From Streptomyces jeddahensis (GTDB taxonomy: Bacteria; Actinomycetota; Actinomycetes; Streptomycetales; Streptomycetaceae), in the NCBI RefSeq assembly GCF_001642995.1, contig NZ_LOHS01000206.1:22424-86423 (forward strand): 64,000 nt of DNA, read 5' to 3'. Below the pieces are notes generated by a model. The model saw nothing but the letters and a program-made list of their open reading frames with translations. It searched no databases and had not been told where the DNA came from. The first letter of the stretch is position 1; the number at the start of each line of letters is the position of its first letter. A program made the position numbers and the translations under genes. Shown here piece by piece: positions 1-9,177 of this stretch.

Positions 1-873
1 GTCGCCCGCCCAGATGGCGCCCGCGATGATCGTGAACGTCCACAGCGGGAAGACGGCGGCGTTGACGCGGTAGGAGAACTTGTCGAGCGTCGCGGCGGCC
101 GGGAGGCGCTCCAGGACGGAGGTCGCGAAGCGGCCGGGCTGCCCGCCGTTCGCCAGCTTGTTCTCGTACGAGTCCCGGAACAGGTACAGCAGCGTGCCGA
201 CCGCACCCACGTAGAAGACCGCGCCGCAGAGGATCGCGGTGGAGACGTGGATCCACAGCCAGTACGAGTGCAGGGCCGGGACCAGCTGGTCGCTGGCGGT
301 GTAGAGGACCGTGACGGCGAGGCCGAGGTCGAGCAGGACCGTGGTGACCAGCGGCAGGCCCATCCAGCGGGCGTTCTTCTTCAGGGCGAGCAGCGTGAGG
401 TACACGCCGACGGCGACCGTGGAGAAGGTGATGTTGAACTCGTACATGTTGCCCCACGGCGCGCGCTGCACCGACAGGGCGCGGGTGAGCACACCGCCCG
501 CCTCGACGAGGAACGCGAGCACCGTGAGGGACACGGCGATCCGGCCGTAGAGGTCGCCCTGCTCGTCGCCGCCGTGCGCACCGGGGCCGTCCGGCACGTC
601 GCGGGTGCCGGACGCGGAGCGGGTGACGACCTTGGGGCGCTCGAGGACGGCGGTGCCGCCCTTGGACTGGACCGTGACCGCGGGCGCCTGCCGCGCTGCG
701 GCTGCGCCCTTGTGGGTCAGCGCGGCGGCCGTGCGGCTGACCTTGCTGCGGCTGCCGAAGATCCACTCGGCGATGTACGCGAAGAACGCCAGGGTGTAGA
801 CGGCCATCGCGGAGTAGATCAGCACGTTGCTGATGCTCGCGAGGTGTTCGTTGGTGGCGGCGGCGAGTGTCAC
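1..873 (-). CDS. ccsB: Cytochrome c biogenesis protein CcsB/ResC (partial, C-terminus beyond window)
   Basis: System II cytochrome c maturation: with ResB it forms the membrane haem export and ligation complex that attaches haem to apocytochrome CXXCH motifs outside the membrane. The first 291 codons are present. They start at GTG (873), preceded by GAAGGAG with 7-nt spacing. An N-terminal membrane segment follows the start (SNVLIYSAMAVYTLAFFAYI), and other hydrophobic stretches include one containing SYWLWIHVSTAI. The window ends in a segment reading TFTIIAGAIWAGD, just where the family's Trp-rich haem-handling WGxYWxWDPKE motif would begin, so that motif is not visible. It lies 186 bp downstream of resB on the same strand, as the last gene of the resA-ccdA-resB-ccsB cluster. 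The identification rests on this context and on the family-typical segments. Confidence 0.88.
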   Translation of the reverse strand, partial: MTLAAATNEHLASISNVLIYSAMAVYTLAFFAYIAEWIFGSRSKVSRTAAALTHKGAAAARQAPAVTVQSKGGTAVLERPKVVTRSASGTRDVPDGPGAHGGDEQGDLYGRIAVSLTVLAFLVEAGGVLTRALSVQRAPWGNMYEFNITFSTVAVGVYLTLLALKKNARWMGLPLVTTVLLDLGLAVTVLYTASDQLVPALHSYWLWIHVSTAILCGAVFYVGAVGTLLYLFRDSYENKLANGGQPGRFATSVLERLPAAATLDKFSYRVNAAVFPLWTFTIIAGAIWAGD

Positions 874-1059
874 CTCAGCACTCCTTCGGGTGAATGTCCC
901 GGCGACTTACGGTCGGGCGGTGAGGTCTGCGGGAAGCTTGCGGTCGTGTTACCGGGCTGGTTTCAACCCGGCTGGCGTTGATCGTGGAAGACCTGGCGGG
1001 CCGCTGGTCCGCCGGGCGGCGTGAGCCAGGAATCTCCCTGGAACCGCGAGGGAGAGGAT

Positions 1060-2910
1060 TCAATTCTCAGCCCCTTCGGCAGCTGCGGCGTCGGAGTCGG
1101 ACACACCGTCCGGCTCCGCCTCCGCGTCATCGGGCGCCCCCGGCGCATGGTCGTACAGGACCGCGGCGAGGTCGCCCAGTTCCTCGGGGACCTTCGCGGA
1201 CTCGCTGCGGCCGAGGCCCGCCATCTCGACGACGGTCACTCCGTCGTCACCGGTGGTGGCGCGGACCCACACCCGGCGGCGCTGGATGAACAGCGAGGCG
1301 GCCAGGCCCGCGATCGCGGCGATGGCTCCGGCGAGCGCCCAGCCGTCGCCGGGCTGCTGCGAGATCTGGAAGCTGGCCCACTCCTTGACGTCCTTCTCGA
1401 AGGTGATCGAGCCGGCGCCGTTCGGCAGCGTCATGGTCTCGCCGGGCAGCAGCCGCTTCTTCAGCAGCTCACCGTTGGAGTCCTTGAACTCCTTCATCTT
1501 GGAGGTGTCCAGCTGGTACACGTTCTGCGGGATGCCCGAGTCGACGCCGAGGCTGCCGTGGTACGCGGACAGCGCGAGCACGGGGAAGTCCAGCGCCGGG
1601 AACTGCGAGAACATCTCGCCCTTGCCGGCGCCCGCGAAGGTCGGCACGAAGAAGGCGTTGAAGCCGAGCTGCTCCTTCTTGCCGTTCTTGTCGGTGTAGC
1701 CGTCGAGGACCTTGATGGCGCCAGTCGAGGTGATGTTCGCGTCGATCGGCAGCAGCGGCACGGCCTGCTGGAAGACGACCTTGCCGCGGCCGTCGCGGAC
1801 GGTGACGACGGGCGCGTAGCCGTGGCCGATGAGGTAGACCTTCGAACCGTCTATCTCGAGGGGCTTGTTGACCTCGATCGAGGTCTTCTTCTCCCTGCCG
1901 TCGACGCCCTCGCTGTACGTGACCTCCGCGCGGAACGTGCGGGGGGTGCCCTTGTTCGGCCCGGTGCGCTCGTACGTCCCCACGAACCTGTCGAGCTGGA
2001 AGCTGAACGGCGCGAGGTCGTCGGTGCTGAAGAGGCTGCCGGACTTGAAGTCGTCGTACTGGGTCAGCGTGTTCGAGAAGCCGTCGCCCTCGAGGATCAG
2101 CTTGCCGCCCTCGGACTTGAACAACTGCCCGGTGGCGAAGGCGATCAGCATCACGATCAGGGCGATGTGGAAGACCAGGTTGCCGGCCTCGCGCAGATAG
2201 CCCTTCTCGGCGGCGACCGCGTCGCCCGCCGTGTGGGCGCGGAAGCGGCGCTTTTTGAGCAGGGCGAGCGCTGCCGCGCGGACCTGCTCGGGTTCGGCTT
2301 CCGTGCGCCAGGTCGTGTAGGCGGGCAGCCGGGTCAGGCGCCGGGGCGCGCCCGGCGGGCGGCCGCGCAGCTGGCCGACGAACTGCCAGGTGCGCGGCAC
2401 GATGCAGCCGATGAGCGAGATGAACAGCAGGATGTAGATCGCGGAGAACCACACCGAGCTGTAGACGTGGAAGAGGCCGAGCTTGTCGTAGATCGGCCCG
2501 AGTGTGGTGTGCGCGTCCTTGAAGTCCTGGACCTTGAGCTCGTCGCTGCCCGTCTGCGGGATCAGCGAGCCCGGGATCGCGGCGAGGGACAGCAGGAAGA
2601 GCAGGATCAGCGCGACCCGCATGGAGGTCAGCTGCCGCCAGAACCAGCGGGCCCAGCCGACCGTCTCGCGGGCGGTCCAGGCGAGCCATCCGGCGAAACC
2701 GGGCGCGCGCGGCCCGCCGAACGAGCCGGGCACGGCGGTCTCGACGGGCGCGGTGGACAGCTGCGATCCGGCTTCGCGGAGGTCGCCGTCGTTCTGAACG
2801 GCGCCTTCGGCGGCGTCCTCGCGGGACGTTTCCTCGTGGGCCGTTTCCTCGTGGGCCGTTTCCTCGTGGGTCTGCACGTCAGCCCTCTGTGTCTGGCTGG
2901 TCTTGCTCAT
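1060..2910 (-). CDS. resB: Cytochrome c biogenesis protein ResB/Ccs1
   Basis: 616-residue membrane partner of CcsB in System II haem attachment. The pattern is typical of ResB: two transmembrane helices after about residue 95 and residue 150, a third near 240-260, a large extracytoplasmic domain, and a final helix near 540-560 followed by RRR. The first ~70 residues are hydrophilic and probably disordered. They contain a direct repeat HEETA-HEETA-HEET, encoded by three 15-bp DNA repeats at about 2827-2871. The ATG at 2910 lies 4 nt downstream of the ccdA stop, so the two genes are almost certainly co-transcribed and probably coupled. The C-terminus ends in an acidic tail. Confidence 0.93.
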   Translation of the reverse strand: MSKTSQTQRADVQTHEETAHEETAHEETSREDAAEGAVQNDGDLREAGSQLSTAPVETAVPGSFGGPRAPGFAGWLAWTARETVGWARWFWRQLTSMRVALILLFLLSLAAIPGSLIPQTGSDELKVQDFKDAHTTLGPIYDKLGLFHVYSSVWFSAIYILLFISLIGCIVPRTWQFVGQLRGRPPGAPRRLTRLPAYTTWRTEAEPEQVRAAALALLKKRRFRAHTAGDAVAAEKGYLREAGNLVFHIALIVMLIAFATGQLFKSEGGKLILEGDGFSNTLTQYDDFKSGSLFSTDDLAPFSFQLDRFVGTYERTGPNKGTPRTFRAEVTYSEGVDGREKKTSIEVNKPLEIDGSKVYLIGHGYAPVVTVRDGRGKVVFQQAVPLLPIDANITSTGAIKVLDGYTDKNGKKEQLGFNAFFVPTFAGAGKGEMFSQFPALDFPVLALSAYHGSLGVDSGIPQNVYQLDTSKMKEFKDSNGELLKKRLLPGETMTLPNGAGSITFEKDVKEWASFQISQQPGDGWALAGAIAAIAGLAASLFIQRRRVWVRATTGDDGVTVVEMAGLGRSESAKVPEELGDLAAVLYDHAPGAPDDAEAEPDGVSDSDAAAAEGAEN

Positions 2911-2914
2911 GGAA

Positions 2915-3706
2915 TCAGATCCCCACCGTGAAGCCGTCGGACCAGACCTGCATCTCCTGCACGAGGCTGTCCCACGCGCCCGTGAGCAGGAGCAGGCCGG
3001 TCGCCACCATCATGCCGCCGCCGATCCGCATCACCCACGCGTAGTGGCGCTTGACCCAGCCGAAGGCCCCGAGTGCCTTGCGGAAGGCGACGGCGGCGAG
3101 CACGAACGGCACGCCGAGGCCGAGGCAGTACGCGATGGTCAGGACGGCCCCGCGGCCCGCGTTCGCCTGGTCGAGGGCGAGGGCGTTCACGGAGGCGAGC
3201 GTCGGGCCGATGCAGGGCGTCCAGCCGATCCCGAAGAGCGCGCCCAGGAAGGGCGCGCCCACGAGCCCGGTGGTCGGCTTGGTGTGAAACCGGAACTCGC
3301 GCTGGGTGAGCCAGGGCATCAGCCCCATGAAGAACACACCCATGAGGATCATGAGCACACCGAGCGCCTTGGACAGAACGTCCTTGTGCTCCTGGAGCGT
3401 CGAGCCGAAGTACCCGAAGAGGGCACCGCTGGAGACGAACACCGCGGTGAACCCGAGGACGAAGAGGCTCGCCCCCGCGACCATCCGGCCCCGCCGGGCC
3501 TCCGCCAGATCCGTACCGCTCACGCCGGTGACGTACGACAGATAGCCGGGCACCAGCGGCAGCACGCACGGGGAGAAGAAGGAGACGAGTCCGCCGAGTA
3601 CGGCGAGCGGCAGTGCCAGCAGCAAGGCGCCGTTGAGGACCGTCTGGTTCGGTTCGGTGACGGCCGCGAGAGTCGTGCCGGCCGCGAGAGTCGTGACGCC
3701 CATCAC
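2915..3706 (-). CDS. ccdA: Thiol-disulfide interchange protein CcdA
   Basis: Polytopic membrane protein that passes electrons from cytoplasmic thioredoxin across the membrane to extracytoplasmic thiol-redox proteins, keeping apocytochrome cysteines reduced for haem attachment. It has 263 residues with six predicted helices. The two family cysteine contexts are visible: FFSPCVLPLVPGYLSY near the N-terminus and GWTPCIGPTLAS mid-protein, each with the expected Cys-Pro/Pro-Cys surroundings. The GTG at 3706 overlaps the stop of the upstream TlpA-like gene (GTGA); an ATG one codon later is an alternative. The segment TTLAAGTTLAA near the N-terminus comes from a short DNA duplication. Confidence 0.93.
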   Translation of the reverse strand: MMGVTTLAAGTTLAAVTEPNQTVLNGALLLALPLAVLGGLVSFFSPCVLPLVPGYLSYVTGVSGTDLAEARRGRMVAGASLFVLGFTAVFVSSGALFGYFGSTLQEHKDVLSKALGVLMILMGVFFMGLMPWLTQREFRFHTKPTTGLVGAPFLGALFGIGWTPCIGPTLASVNALALDQANAGRGAVLTIAYCLGLGVPFVLAAVAFRKALGAFGWVKRHYAWVMRIGGGMMVATGLLLLTGAWDSLVQEMQVWSDGFTVGI

Positions 3707-4338
3707 TTCTCCGCGATCAGCGGATCGAGCATCTTGCGGAGCTTCTCCTCGCTGAGCGGCGACAGCGAGCGGGCCGCGATGTTCCCCTCCCGGTCGATGA
3801 CGACCGTGGACGGAATGGCCTGCGGGTTGAGCGCGCCCTTGGGGAAGCGCAGCATCAGCTTGCCCGTCGGGTCGTACAGGCTCGGGTACGGCACGTCGTA
3901 GCTCTTCTCGAACTCCAGCGCAGGACCTGTGCTGGTGTCACGCGTGTTGATGCCGACGAACTGCACGCCCTGCGCCTCGGTGTCCTTGGCGACCTTGACG
4001 AAGCCGGGCGCCTCGGCGCGGCACGGCGGGCACCAGGAGCCCCAGACGTTGAGGACGACGACCTTGCCCTTGTAGTCGGCGACGTCGAGCTTCTTCCCTT
4101 CGAGGGTCTCGCCGTCGAGCTTGGGCGCGGGGGTGCGTTCGCCCTTCTCGACGGTGGCGATGCCGTCGGTGCCGGTGACGAAGTTGGTGTTGCCGGAGCC
4201 GCCCTGGGTGCCGCCCGACCCGCCGCACGCGGACAGGGTCAGCGCGGCGACCGCGACCCCGGCGGTCAGCAGGGCGGCGCGGCTGCGGTGACGGGTGCGG
4301 TTCGAGCGCGGGTGTGGGGCTCGGCTGGCGGCACTCAT
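3703..4338 (-). CDS. TlpA/ResA-like thioredoxin-fold lipoprotein
   Basis: Membrane-anchored thiol-disulfide oxidoreductase, likely to reduce the CXXCH cysteines of apocytochrome c using electrons from CcdA. It has 211 residues. A signal peptide ends in the lipobox LSAC (Cys38). A redoxin/AhpC-TSA-type thioredoxin fold follows, with the active site WCPPC (Cys103, Cys106) after VLNVWGS. A cis-Pro context (IPSTVVID) appears near the C-terminus. It overlaps ccdA by 4 nt and opens the cytochrome c maturation cluster. ResA is the best functional match; general TlpA is the cautious name. Confidence 0.9.
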   Translation of the reverse strand: MSAASRAPHPRSNRTRHRSRAALLTAGVAVAALTLSACGGSGGTQGGSGNTNFVTGTDGIATVEKGERTPAPKLDGETLEGKKLDVADYKGKVVVLNVWGSWCPPCRAEAPGFVKVAKDTEAQGVQFVGINTRDTSTGPALEFEKSYDVPYPSLYDPTGKLMLRFPKGALNPQAIPSTVVIDREGNIAARSLSPLSEEKLRKMLDPLIAEK

Positions 4339-4404
4339 GTGAAAAGTTTCGCATGCCAGAATCGGGGATCTTCCGCACCCCCCTCGAGGGCGAAGAACCC
4401 CATT

Positions 4405-5694
4405 TCAGGCAGCGCTTCCGGCGCCCCGGCCCAGCTTCCCCAGCTTTTTCCAGCCACCGGCGGGCGCTTCCCCCACCTCCAGGCTCTGCAGCTCGGCGAG
4501 GATCGCCGGATCCTGGACGTCGAGCCAGTCCACGAACTGCCGGAAAGAGACGCACCGCACATCCTTCTGGCCCGCGATGCGCTTGAGCACCTCCTCTACG
4601 GCGTCCATGTAGATGCCGCCGTTCCACTCCTCGAAGTGGTTGCCGATGAAGAACGGTGCCCGATTTGTCTCGTATGCCCGGTGAAAGCCCGCGAGATAGG
4701 ACTCGGTCGCCTGGGTGCGCCAGCCCGGGTAGTTGTAGGCGGGCGCCCTGGTCGAGTTCAGGGACTGGTTGGCGAGCATGTTGTAGTCCATCGACAGGAC
4801 CTCGAAGGAGTGCCCCGGGAACGGCACGCCCTGCAGGGGCAGATCCCACACGCCCAGCCTCTTGCGCGGCCACTGCTGAAGGCCGCCGGGCGAGGACGCG
4901 TCGTAGCGCCAGCCGAGCTCGCGGGCGGCGGGCAGCAGGTTGTCCTGGCCGAGCAGGCACGGCGTGCGGCCGCCGATCAGCTCCTTGTCGTAGTCGAAGG
5001 GCAGCGGGGGCAGATCACTCCAGCCCGTGTTCGTACGCCACTCCTGGACGAAGGACTTGGCCTGGTCGATCTCGCTGCGCCACTGCCCGGGCGTCCAGTT
5101 GGCGACGCTGCCCGCCCCGTCGCAGAAGTGCCCGTTGAAGTGCGTGCCGATCTCGTGCCCGGCGAGCCAGGCCCGGCGGACGTTCTTCAGCGTCTCCTTG
5201 ACGTGCTCGTCGGTGAGGTAGCCGATGGCGGAGGCGCCGACCGGATTGTTCGGCGGGCGGTAGAGCCGCTTCTTGGACTCGGGCAGCAGATACAGCCCGG
5301 ACAGGAAGAAGGTCATGTGCACGCCGTGGTCCTCGGCGGCCTTCAGAAAGCGCGGGAACAGCCCGTTGCCGACCTCGCCCGCGCCGTCCCACGAGAAGAC
5401 GACGAACTGCGGCGGCTTCTCACCGGGTTCGAGCGGCACCGGCTCGGCGGGCTGGTTCGGCTGCTTTCCGGTGTACGCGGTGGAGCCGTCGCCGATCAGG
5501 CGCACCGGGTTCTTCGGGCGCCCCGGCCTGCCGTCCCCGTGCCGGCCGCCGGGCGCTCCCGGAGCGCCCGCGCCACCGCCGCGGCCGCCTCCGATGCCGC
5601 CGTGGGCACCTTCGGCCCCGCAGGCCGCCAGCCCGAGGGAGGCGGCCGCACCGACTCCCAGCCCGATCAGTCCCCTTCGGGTGATATGCCGCAT
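4405..5694 (-). CDS. Polysaccharide deacetylase-like lipoprotein
   Basis: 429-residue exported protein. The N-terminus combines a twin-arginine-like start (TRRGLIGLG) with a lipobox ending LAAC (Cys25). A Gly/Pro-rich linker follows, then a NodB-type fold. Visible signatures are FSWDGAGE (first Asp motif; one Asp only, instead of the usual DD), TFFLSG and GHEIGTHFNGH (His-x3-His metal ligands). The probable role is metal-dependent deacetylation or modification of a cell-wall or surface glycan; the substrate is not determinable here. It stands alone between resA and the histidine phosphatase gene, with 66 bp before resA and 220 bp on the other side, including a hairpin repeat. Confidence 0.8.
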   Translation of the reverse strand: MRHITRRGLIGLGVGAAASLGLAACGAEGAHGGIGGGRGGGAGAPGAPGGRHGDGRPGRPKNPVRLIGDGSTAYTGKQPNQPAEPVPLEPGEKPPQFVVFSWDGAGEVGNGLFPRFLKAAEDHGVHMTFFLSGLYLLPESKKRLYRPPNNPVGASAIGYLTDEHVKETLKNVRRAWLAGHEIGTHFNGHFCDGAGSVANWTPGQWRSEIDQAKSFVQEWRTNTGWSDLPPLPFDYDKELIGGRTPCLLGQDNLLPAARELGWRYDASSPGGLQQWPRKRLGVWDLPLQGVPFPGHSFEVLSMDYNMLANQSLNSTRAPAYNYPGWRTQATESYLAGFHRAYETNRAPFFIGNHFEEWNGGIYMDAVEEVLKRIAGQKDVRCVSFRQFVDWLDVQDPAILAELQSLEVGEAPAGGWKKLGKLGRGAGSAA

Positions 5695-5825
5695 CCCATC
5701 CCCGTCCGTCGCACCGGATATCCATAAAAGATGGACATCCCGTTAGAGGTGGCAACGAACACGAAGGTTCCGCCCAATCACCTGCTTTCCGGGGCCTTAT
5801 ACGGCCGAGTGGCTCAAGACGGGGG

Positions 5826-5892
5826 TGCGAGGCCGCGCCCCATAAGGGGCGCGGGGAACTGCGCGACCAGCCCCCACCGACCCGCAGGTTAA
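5826..5892. repeat. Intergenic hairpin repeat
   Basis: A perfect 9-bp stem (CCGCGCCCC at 5833-5841, GGGGCGCGG at 5846-5854) with an ATAA loop is followed by GAACTGCGCGACCAGCCCCC. I recognise this hairpin plus flank as a sequence scattered through many Streptomyces genomes. This is the only copy noticed in the window. It lies between two co-directional minus-strand genes and could act as a terminator for the histidine phosphatase transcript. Confidence 0.6.
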
Positions 5893-5913
5893 AACCGCTC
5901 TCCCAGCGGAGCG

Positions 5914-6690
5914 CTAGGCTCCGAAGGCCTTGCCCTTCCCCTTCGCCGGCTTCGCACCGGCGAGCAGATGGGGCGGCACAAGGTCGCGGGCCGGCTCCGT
6001 GTAGCCGACGGAGACGATCTTGTCGTCCTTGAACGTGAAGCTCGTCAGCGACGCGAGCGTGCACTGCCGTTTGCGCGGGTCATGCCACAGCCGCCGCCGC
6101 TCCACGAAGCTGCGCACGATCCAGATCGGCAACTGATGGCTGACGCACACGGCTTCATGCCCGCGGGCCGCGTCGCGCGCCGCCTCCAGCGCGCTCATCA
6201 TCCGCACGACCTGCTCGATGTACGGCTCGCCCCAGGACGGCTTGAACGGGTTGACCAGGTGCCTCCAGTTCTCCGGCCGGCGCAGCGCACCGTCGCCGAC
6301 GCCGAAGCTCTTGCCCTGGAAGACGTTGTCCGCCTCGATGAGCCGACGGTCCGTCGCGATGTCCAGACCGTGCGCCTTCGCGATCGGGGTCGCGGTCTCC
6401 TGCGCCCGCTCCAACGGCGAGGAGACGACGTACGTGATGTCGCGCGCCGACAGGTGCTCGGCGACCCGCTCGGCCATCTGCCGCCCGAGCTCGGAGAGGT
6501 GGTAGCCGGGCAACCGCCCGTAGAGCAGCCCGTCCGGGTTGTGCACCTCGCCGTGGCGCATCAGGTGCACGACGGTGATGTCGTCGCGCCCCGCGGGAGA
6601 CTTCGGGGTCCCGGCGGCCCCGAAGGTCTCGACCGGCTCGCTGTTCTCGGCGGTCCCGGCGGTCTCGCGGTCGTCAGGCAGGGCGCTCAT
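5914..6690 (-). CDS. Histidine phosphatase family protein (phosphoglycerate mutase-like)
   Basis: 258-residue cytoplasmic phosphatase of the histidine-phosphatase superfamily. The catalytic signature LMRHGE lies at residues 43-48 (phospho-accepting His46), and the second catalytic His is in VCVSHQLPIW. An N-terminal extension of about 35 residues is low-complexity. The start overlaps the hemL stop by 4 nt (ATGA), so it is translationally coupled to hemL. The substrate is unknown; coupling to hemL is conserved-looking but does not by itself define one. Confidence 0.87.
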   Translation of the reverse strand: MSALPDDRETAGTAENSEPVETFGAAGTPKSPAGRDDITVVHLMRHGEVHNPDGLLYGRLPGYHLSELGRQMAERVAEHLSARDITYVVSSPLERAQETATPIAKAHGLDIATDRRLIEADNVFQGKSFGVGDGALRRPENWRHLVNPFKPSWGEPYIEQVVRMMSALEAARDAARGHEAVCVSHQLPIWIVRSFVERRRLWHDPRKRQCTLASLTSFTFKDDKIVSVGYTEPARDLVPPHLLAGAKPAKGKGKAFGA

Positions 6691-8045
6691 GCGGTGGCCT
6701 CCGCGGCGGCACGGGCGGCGGCGGGCAGGGCGGCGGCGATGCGCTCGATCGCCCGCTCGTCGTGGGCGGTCGACACGAACCAGGCCTCGAACGCCGACGG
6801 CGGCAGATAGACGCCCTGGGCCAGCATCGAGTGGAAGAAGGCGTTGAAGCGGAACGCCTCCTGCGCCTTGGCGTCCTCGTAGGTGCGTACGTCTCCATCG
6901 GTGAAGAAGACGGAGAACATGTTCGACGCGTTCTGCAGGCGGTGGGCGACGCCCTCCTTGGTGAGCGCGTCGGTCACCAGACCGCGGATCTCACGCGACA
7001 CGGCATCGAGCTTCTCGTACGCGGCATCGTCGAGGAGCCGCAGCTGGGCCAGGCCCGCGGCGGTCGCGACGGGGTTCCCGGAGAGCGTGCCCGCCTGGTA
7101 GACGGGCCCGGCCGGGGCGAGATGCGCCATGACGTCCGCGCGACCGCCGAACGCCGCCGCGGGGAAGCCGCCGCCCATGACCTTGCCGAAGGTCATGAGG
7201 TCGGGCCGCACGCCGTCGACGCCGTACCAGCCGGCCTTCGACGTACGGAAGCCGGTCATGACCTCGTCGGAGATGTACAGGGCACCGTTCTCCGCACAGG
7301 CCGCCTTCAGGCCCGCGTTGAAACCGGGCAGCGGCGGCACGACGCCCATGTTGCCGGGCGACGCCTCGGTGATCACACAGGCGATCTCACCGGGGTGCGC
7401 GGCGAAGGCCGCGTGCACCGCGTCCAGGTCGTTGTACGGCAGGACGATCGTGTCGCCGGCCTGGGCACCGGTGACGCCCGGGGTGTCGGGCAGCGCGAAG
7501 GTCGCGACTCCGGATCCGGCGGCGGCCAGCAGGGCATCGACGTGACCGTGGTAACACCCGGCGAACTTGATCACCTTGGCGCGTCCGGTGAATCCGCGCG
7601 CGAGACGGATCGCGGACATCGTGGCCTCGGTGCCGGACGAGACGAGCCGCACCTGCTCGACGGGCTCGACGCGCGCGACGATCTCCTCGGCCAGCGCGAC
7701 CTCGCCCTCACCCGGCGTACCGAAGGACGTGCCGCGGGCGACGGCCTCCTGCACGGCGGCGATGACCTCGGGGTGCGAGTGCCCGAGGATCATCGGGCCC
7801 CACGAGCACACGAGATCGACGTACTCACGGCCGTCGGCATCCGTCAGGTACGGGCCCGTGCCGGACACCATGAACCGGGGCGTACCGCCCACGGCGCGGA
7901 ACGCGCGTACGGGAGAGTTCACGCCGCCGGGCGTGACGCGGCCCGCACGGTCGAAGAGCCCCTGCGAGACGGGTGCCTCATAGGGGTACGGCGCGGTCGC
8001 CGCCGGGGACGACGCGCTGCCGGGGATGTTGTTCGCCTCTGCCAT
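6687..8045 (-). CDS. hemL: Glutamate-1-semialdehyde 2,1-aminomutase
   Basis: PLP-dependent conversion of glutamate-1-semialdehyde to 5-aminolevulinate, the second step of the C5 pathway that begins with HemA (encoded at 49581-51332). It has 452 residues from ATG 8045. That start is chosen because the preceding GAGGGG is close to it and the protein then begins like its family; the frame stays open farther upstream without family similarity. Landmarks: TPGGVNSPVRAF near residue 40, LVSSGTEATMSAIRLARG, ITEASPGNMGV, YISDEVMTGFR, and the PLP lysine in TFGKVMGGGFPAAAFGG (Lys288). It is first in a coupled pair with the histidine phosphatase. Confidence 0.96.
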   Translation of the reverse strand: MAEANNIPGSASSPAATAPYPYEAPVSQGLFDRAGRVTPGGVNSPVRAFRAVGGTPRFMVSGTGPYLTDADGREYVDLVCSWGPMILGHSHPEVIAAVQEAVARGTSFGTPGEGEVALAEEIVARVEPVEQVRLVSSGTEATMSAIRLARGFTGRAKVIKFAGCYHGHVDALLAAAGSGVATFALPDTPGVTGAQAGDTIVLPYNDLDAVHAAFAAHPGEIACVITEASPGNMGVVPPLPGFNAGLKAACAENGALYISDEVMTGFRTSKAGWYGVDGVRPDLMTFGKVMGGGFPAAAFGGRADVMAHLAPAGPVYQAGTLSGNPVATAAGLAQLRLLDDAAYEKLDAVSREIRGLVTDALTKEGVAHRLQNASNMFSVFFTDGDVRTYEDAKAQEAFRFNAFFHSMLAQGVYLPPSAFEAWFVSTAHDERAIERIAAALPAAARAAAEATA

Positions 8046-8739
8046 ACCCCTCAGCGTACGGCCCGGCTCCAGACCGCCCGTGAGGGTCTCCCGCCTCCGC
8101 ACGACGCGCGTCTGCTCTCTGTCGTACGGCGCCCGTCCCCTCACTCCGCACCGTTCCCGATCTCCTGGAGAAGGGGTACCGTGTCGCAACGCGTGCGGAA
8201 CCGGCCCTCCCCACTGCTCTTCGCAACTGATCACTGCTCATCGCAACTGATCACTACTGATCCCCTTTTGCAGTGGTCATGACGGGAGGGCGCTGCCTAC
8301 ACTCCCCGCAGGATCCGCACTCAGGGAGAGTCACCGCCCTCAGCGACCGGCCGTCGGCACCCCCCGGGTGCCCGAAGCCGGCCCGTGGTACAGGACAGGT
8401 GTTTCACCGCACGTTTCGGCGAGCGGCCGTGGGGGAGGTCACTGTCACGATGATCGGGTTGCGCCGCGGGGGATGTGCGGCCTAGAAAAGCAGTCGGGTG
8501 GAGATATGCATCGCGGTGGCGGACTGGGCGAGGGCACCGGTGACCTCGGTCCTCGGCGTGCTGAAACCCCCCCTGCCGCAGGTCAGGGGAGGGGACGACA
8601 CCGGCGGGATGCTCAGCGCCGCCCGGAGGCCGGGCCGGCGGAGACGGCCGGGGCCGCCGGGACACCCGGAATACAGGCATCCCGGGCAGGAGCTCGGGGC
8701 AAGACGGAGCGAGTGCCGGGGGGAAGCAGGAGTGGCCGG
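8046..8739. other. Long intergenic region between hemL and the 8740 gene
   Basis: 694 bp without a credible gene on either strand. It must hold the divergent promoters of hemL and of the gene at 8740. The one distinctive structure is a 20-bp direct repeat in tandem (8213-8232 and 8233-8252, one mismatch, containing CGCAACTGATC), followed by a shorter partial unit. A weak TGGTCA-N17-TACACT promoter-like pair lies at 8275-8303 (plus). Nothing else was recognised. Confidence 0.5.
8213..8252. repeat. Tandem 20-bp direct repeat upstream of hemL
   Basis: Two adjacent 20-bp units differ at one base and each contains TCGCAACTGATC. A third partial ACTACTGATCC follows. The repeat lies about 170 bp upstream of the hemL start, a position that suits repeated regulator sites. 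No regulator is identified. Confidence 0.6.
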
Positions 8740-9177
8740 GTGGGGGTGACCTACAAGTACTTCGGCGCGCCGGACGGCGCGACGGCGGCCCGCGTGCCGA
8801 TCTCGATGCGCCCCGAGGAACTCGGCGGCGACGAGCTCGGCATGGGCGGCATGTTCACCAAGATCAAGCCGGAGACGATGGCCGCGATGGTCCTCACCGG
8901 CATCGAGGGCATACCCCTGCACAAGGTCCCCCCGCTCGAACTGGTCGTCCTCCACCCGGACTACGCGGTCGTGAAGCTGCCGATGACGGTCGTCGACCCC
9001 CTGCGGGGCATCGGCGAGGAGGCGGTCGGCGCGGCGGCCTTCATCTGGTCGACGGTCCCAGACCGCGGCGGCCCACGGGACGCGTTCAACGTGTACCAAC
9101 TGCTGCACGAGTGGCAGGACTTCAGCCATCGGCTGCATGAGGCGGGGCATCAGCCTTATTGCCTGGTGTGGCCCTGA
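8740..9177 (+). CDS. Conserved protein of unknown function; 3' end is the duplicated attachment-like site
   Basis: 145 residues. GTG 8740 is chosen because AGGAG lies 7 nt upstream; in-frame GTGs at 8713 and 8746 have poorly spaced sites. The protein begins VGVTYKYFGAPDG and contains LGGDELGMGGMFTKIKPE and LDLV-like hydrophobic strands, with no signal peptide or membrane helix. I recognise it only as a short soluble protein of the sort conserved in Streptomyces next to hemL; no function can be assigned. The last ~75 bp of the gene, its stop and its terminator are repeated at 15268, so the C-terminus (LHEWQDFSHRLHEAGH…) was probably rebuilt by an integrating element. Confidence 0.75.
   Translation: MGVTYKYFGAPDGATAARVPISMRPEELGGDELGMGGMFTKIKPETMAAMVLTGIEGIPLHKVPPLELVVLHPDYAVVKLPMTVVDPLRGIGEEAVGAAAFIWSTVPDRGGPRDAFNVYQLLHEWQDFSHRLHEAGHQPYCLVWP

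Noticed and set aside
1021..2931. Long plus-strand reading frame opposite resB
   Set aside because: In DNA this GC-rich the antisense frame of a real gene often stays open. Its translation is Arg/Glu/Ala/Gly-rich and matches no family, while the minus strand encodes a complete ResB.
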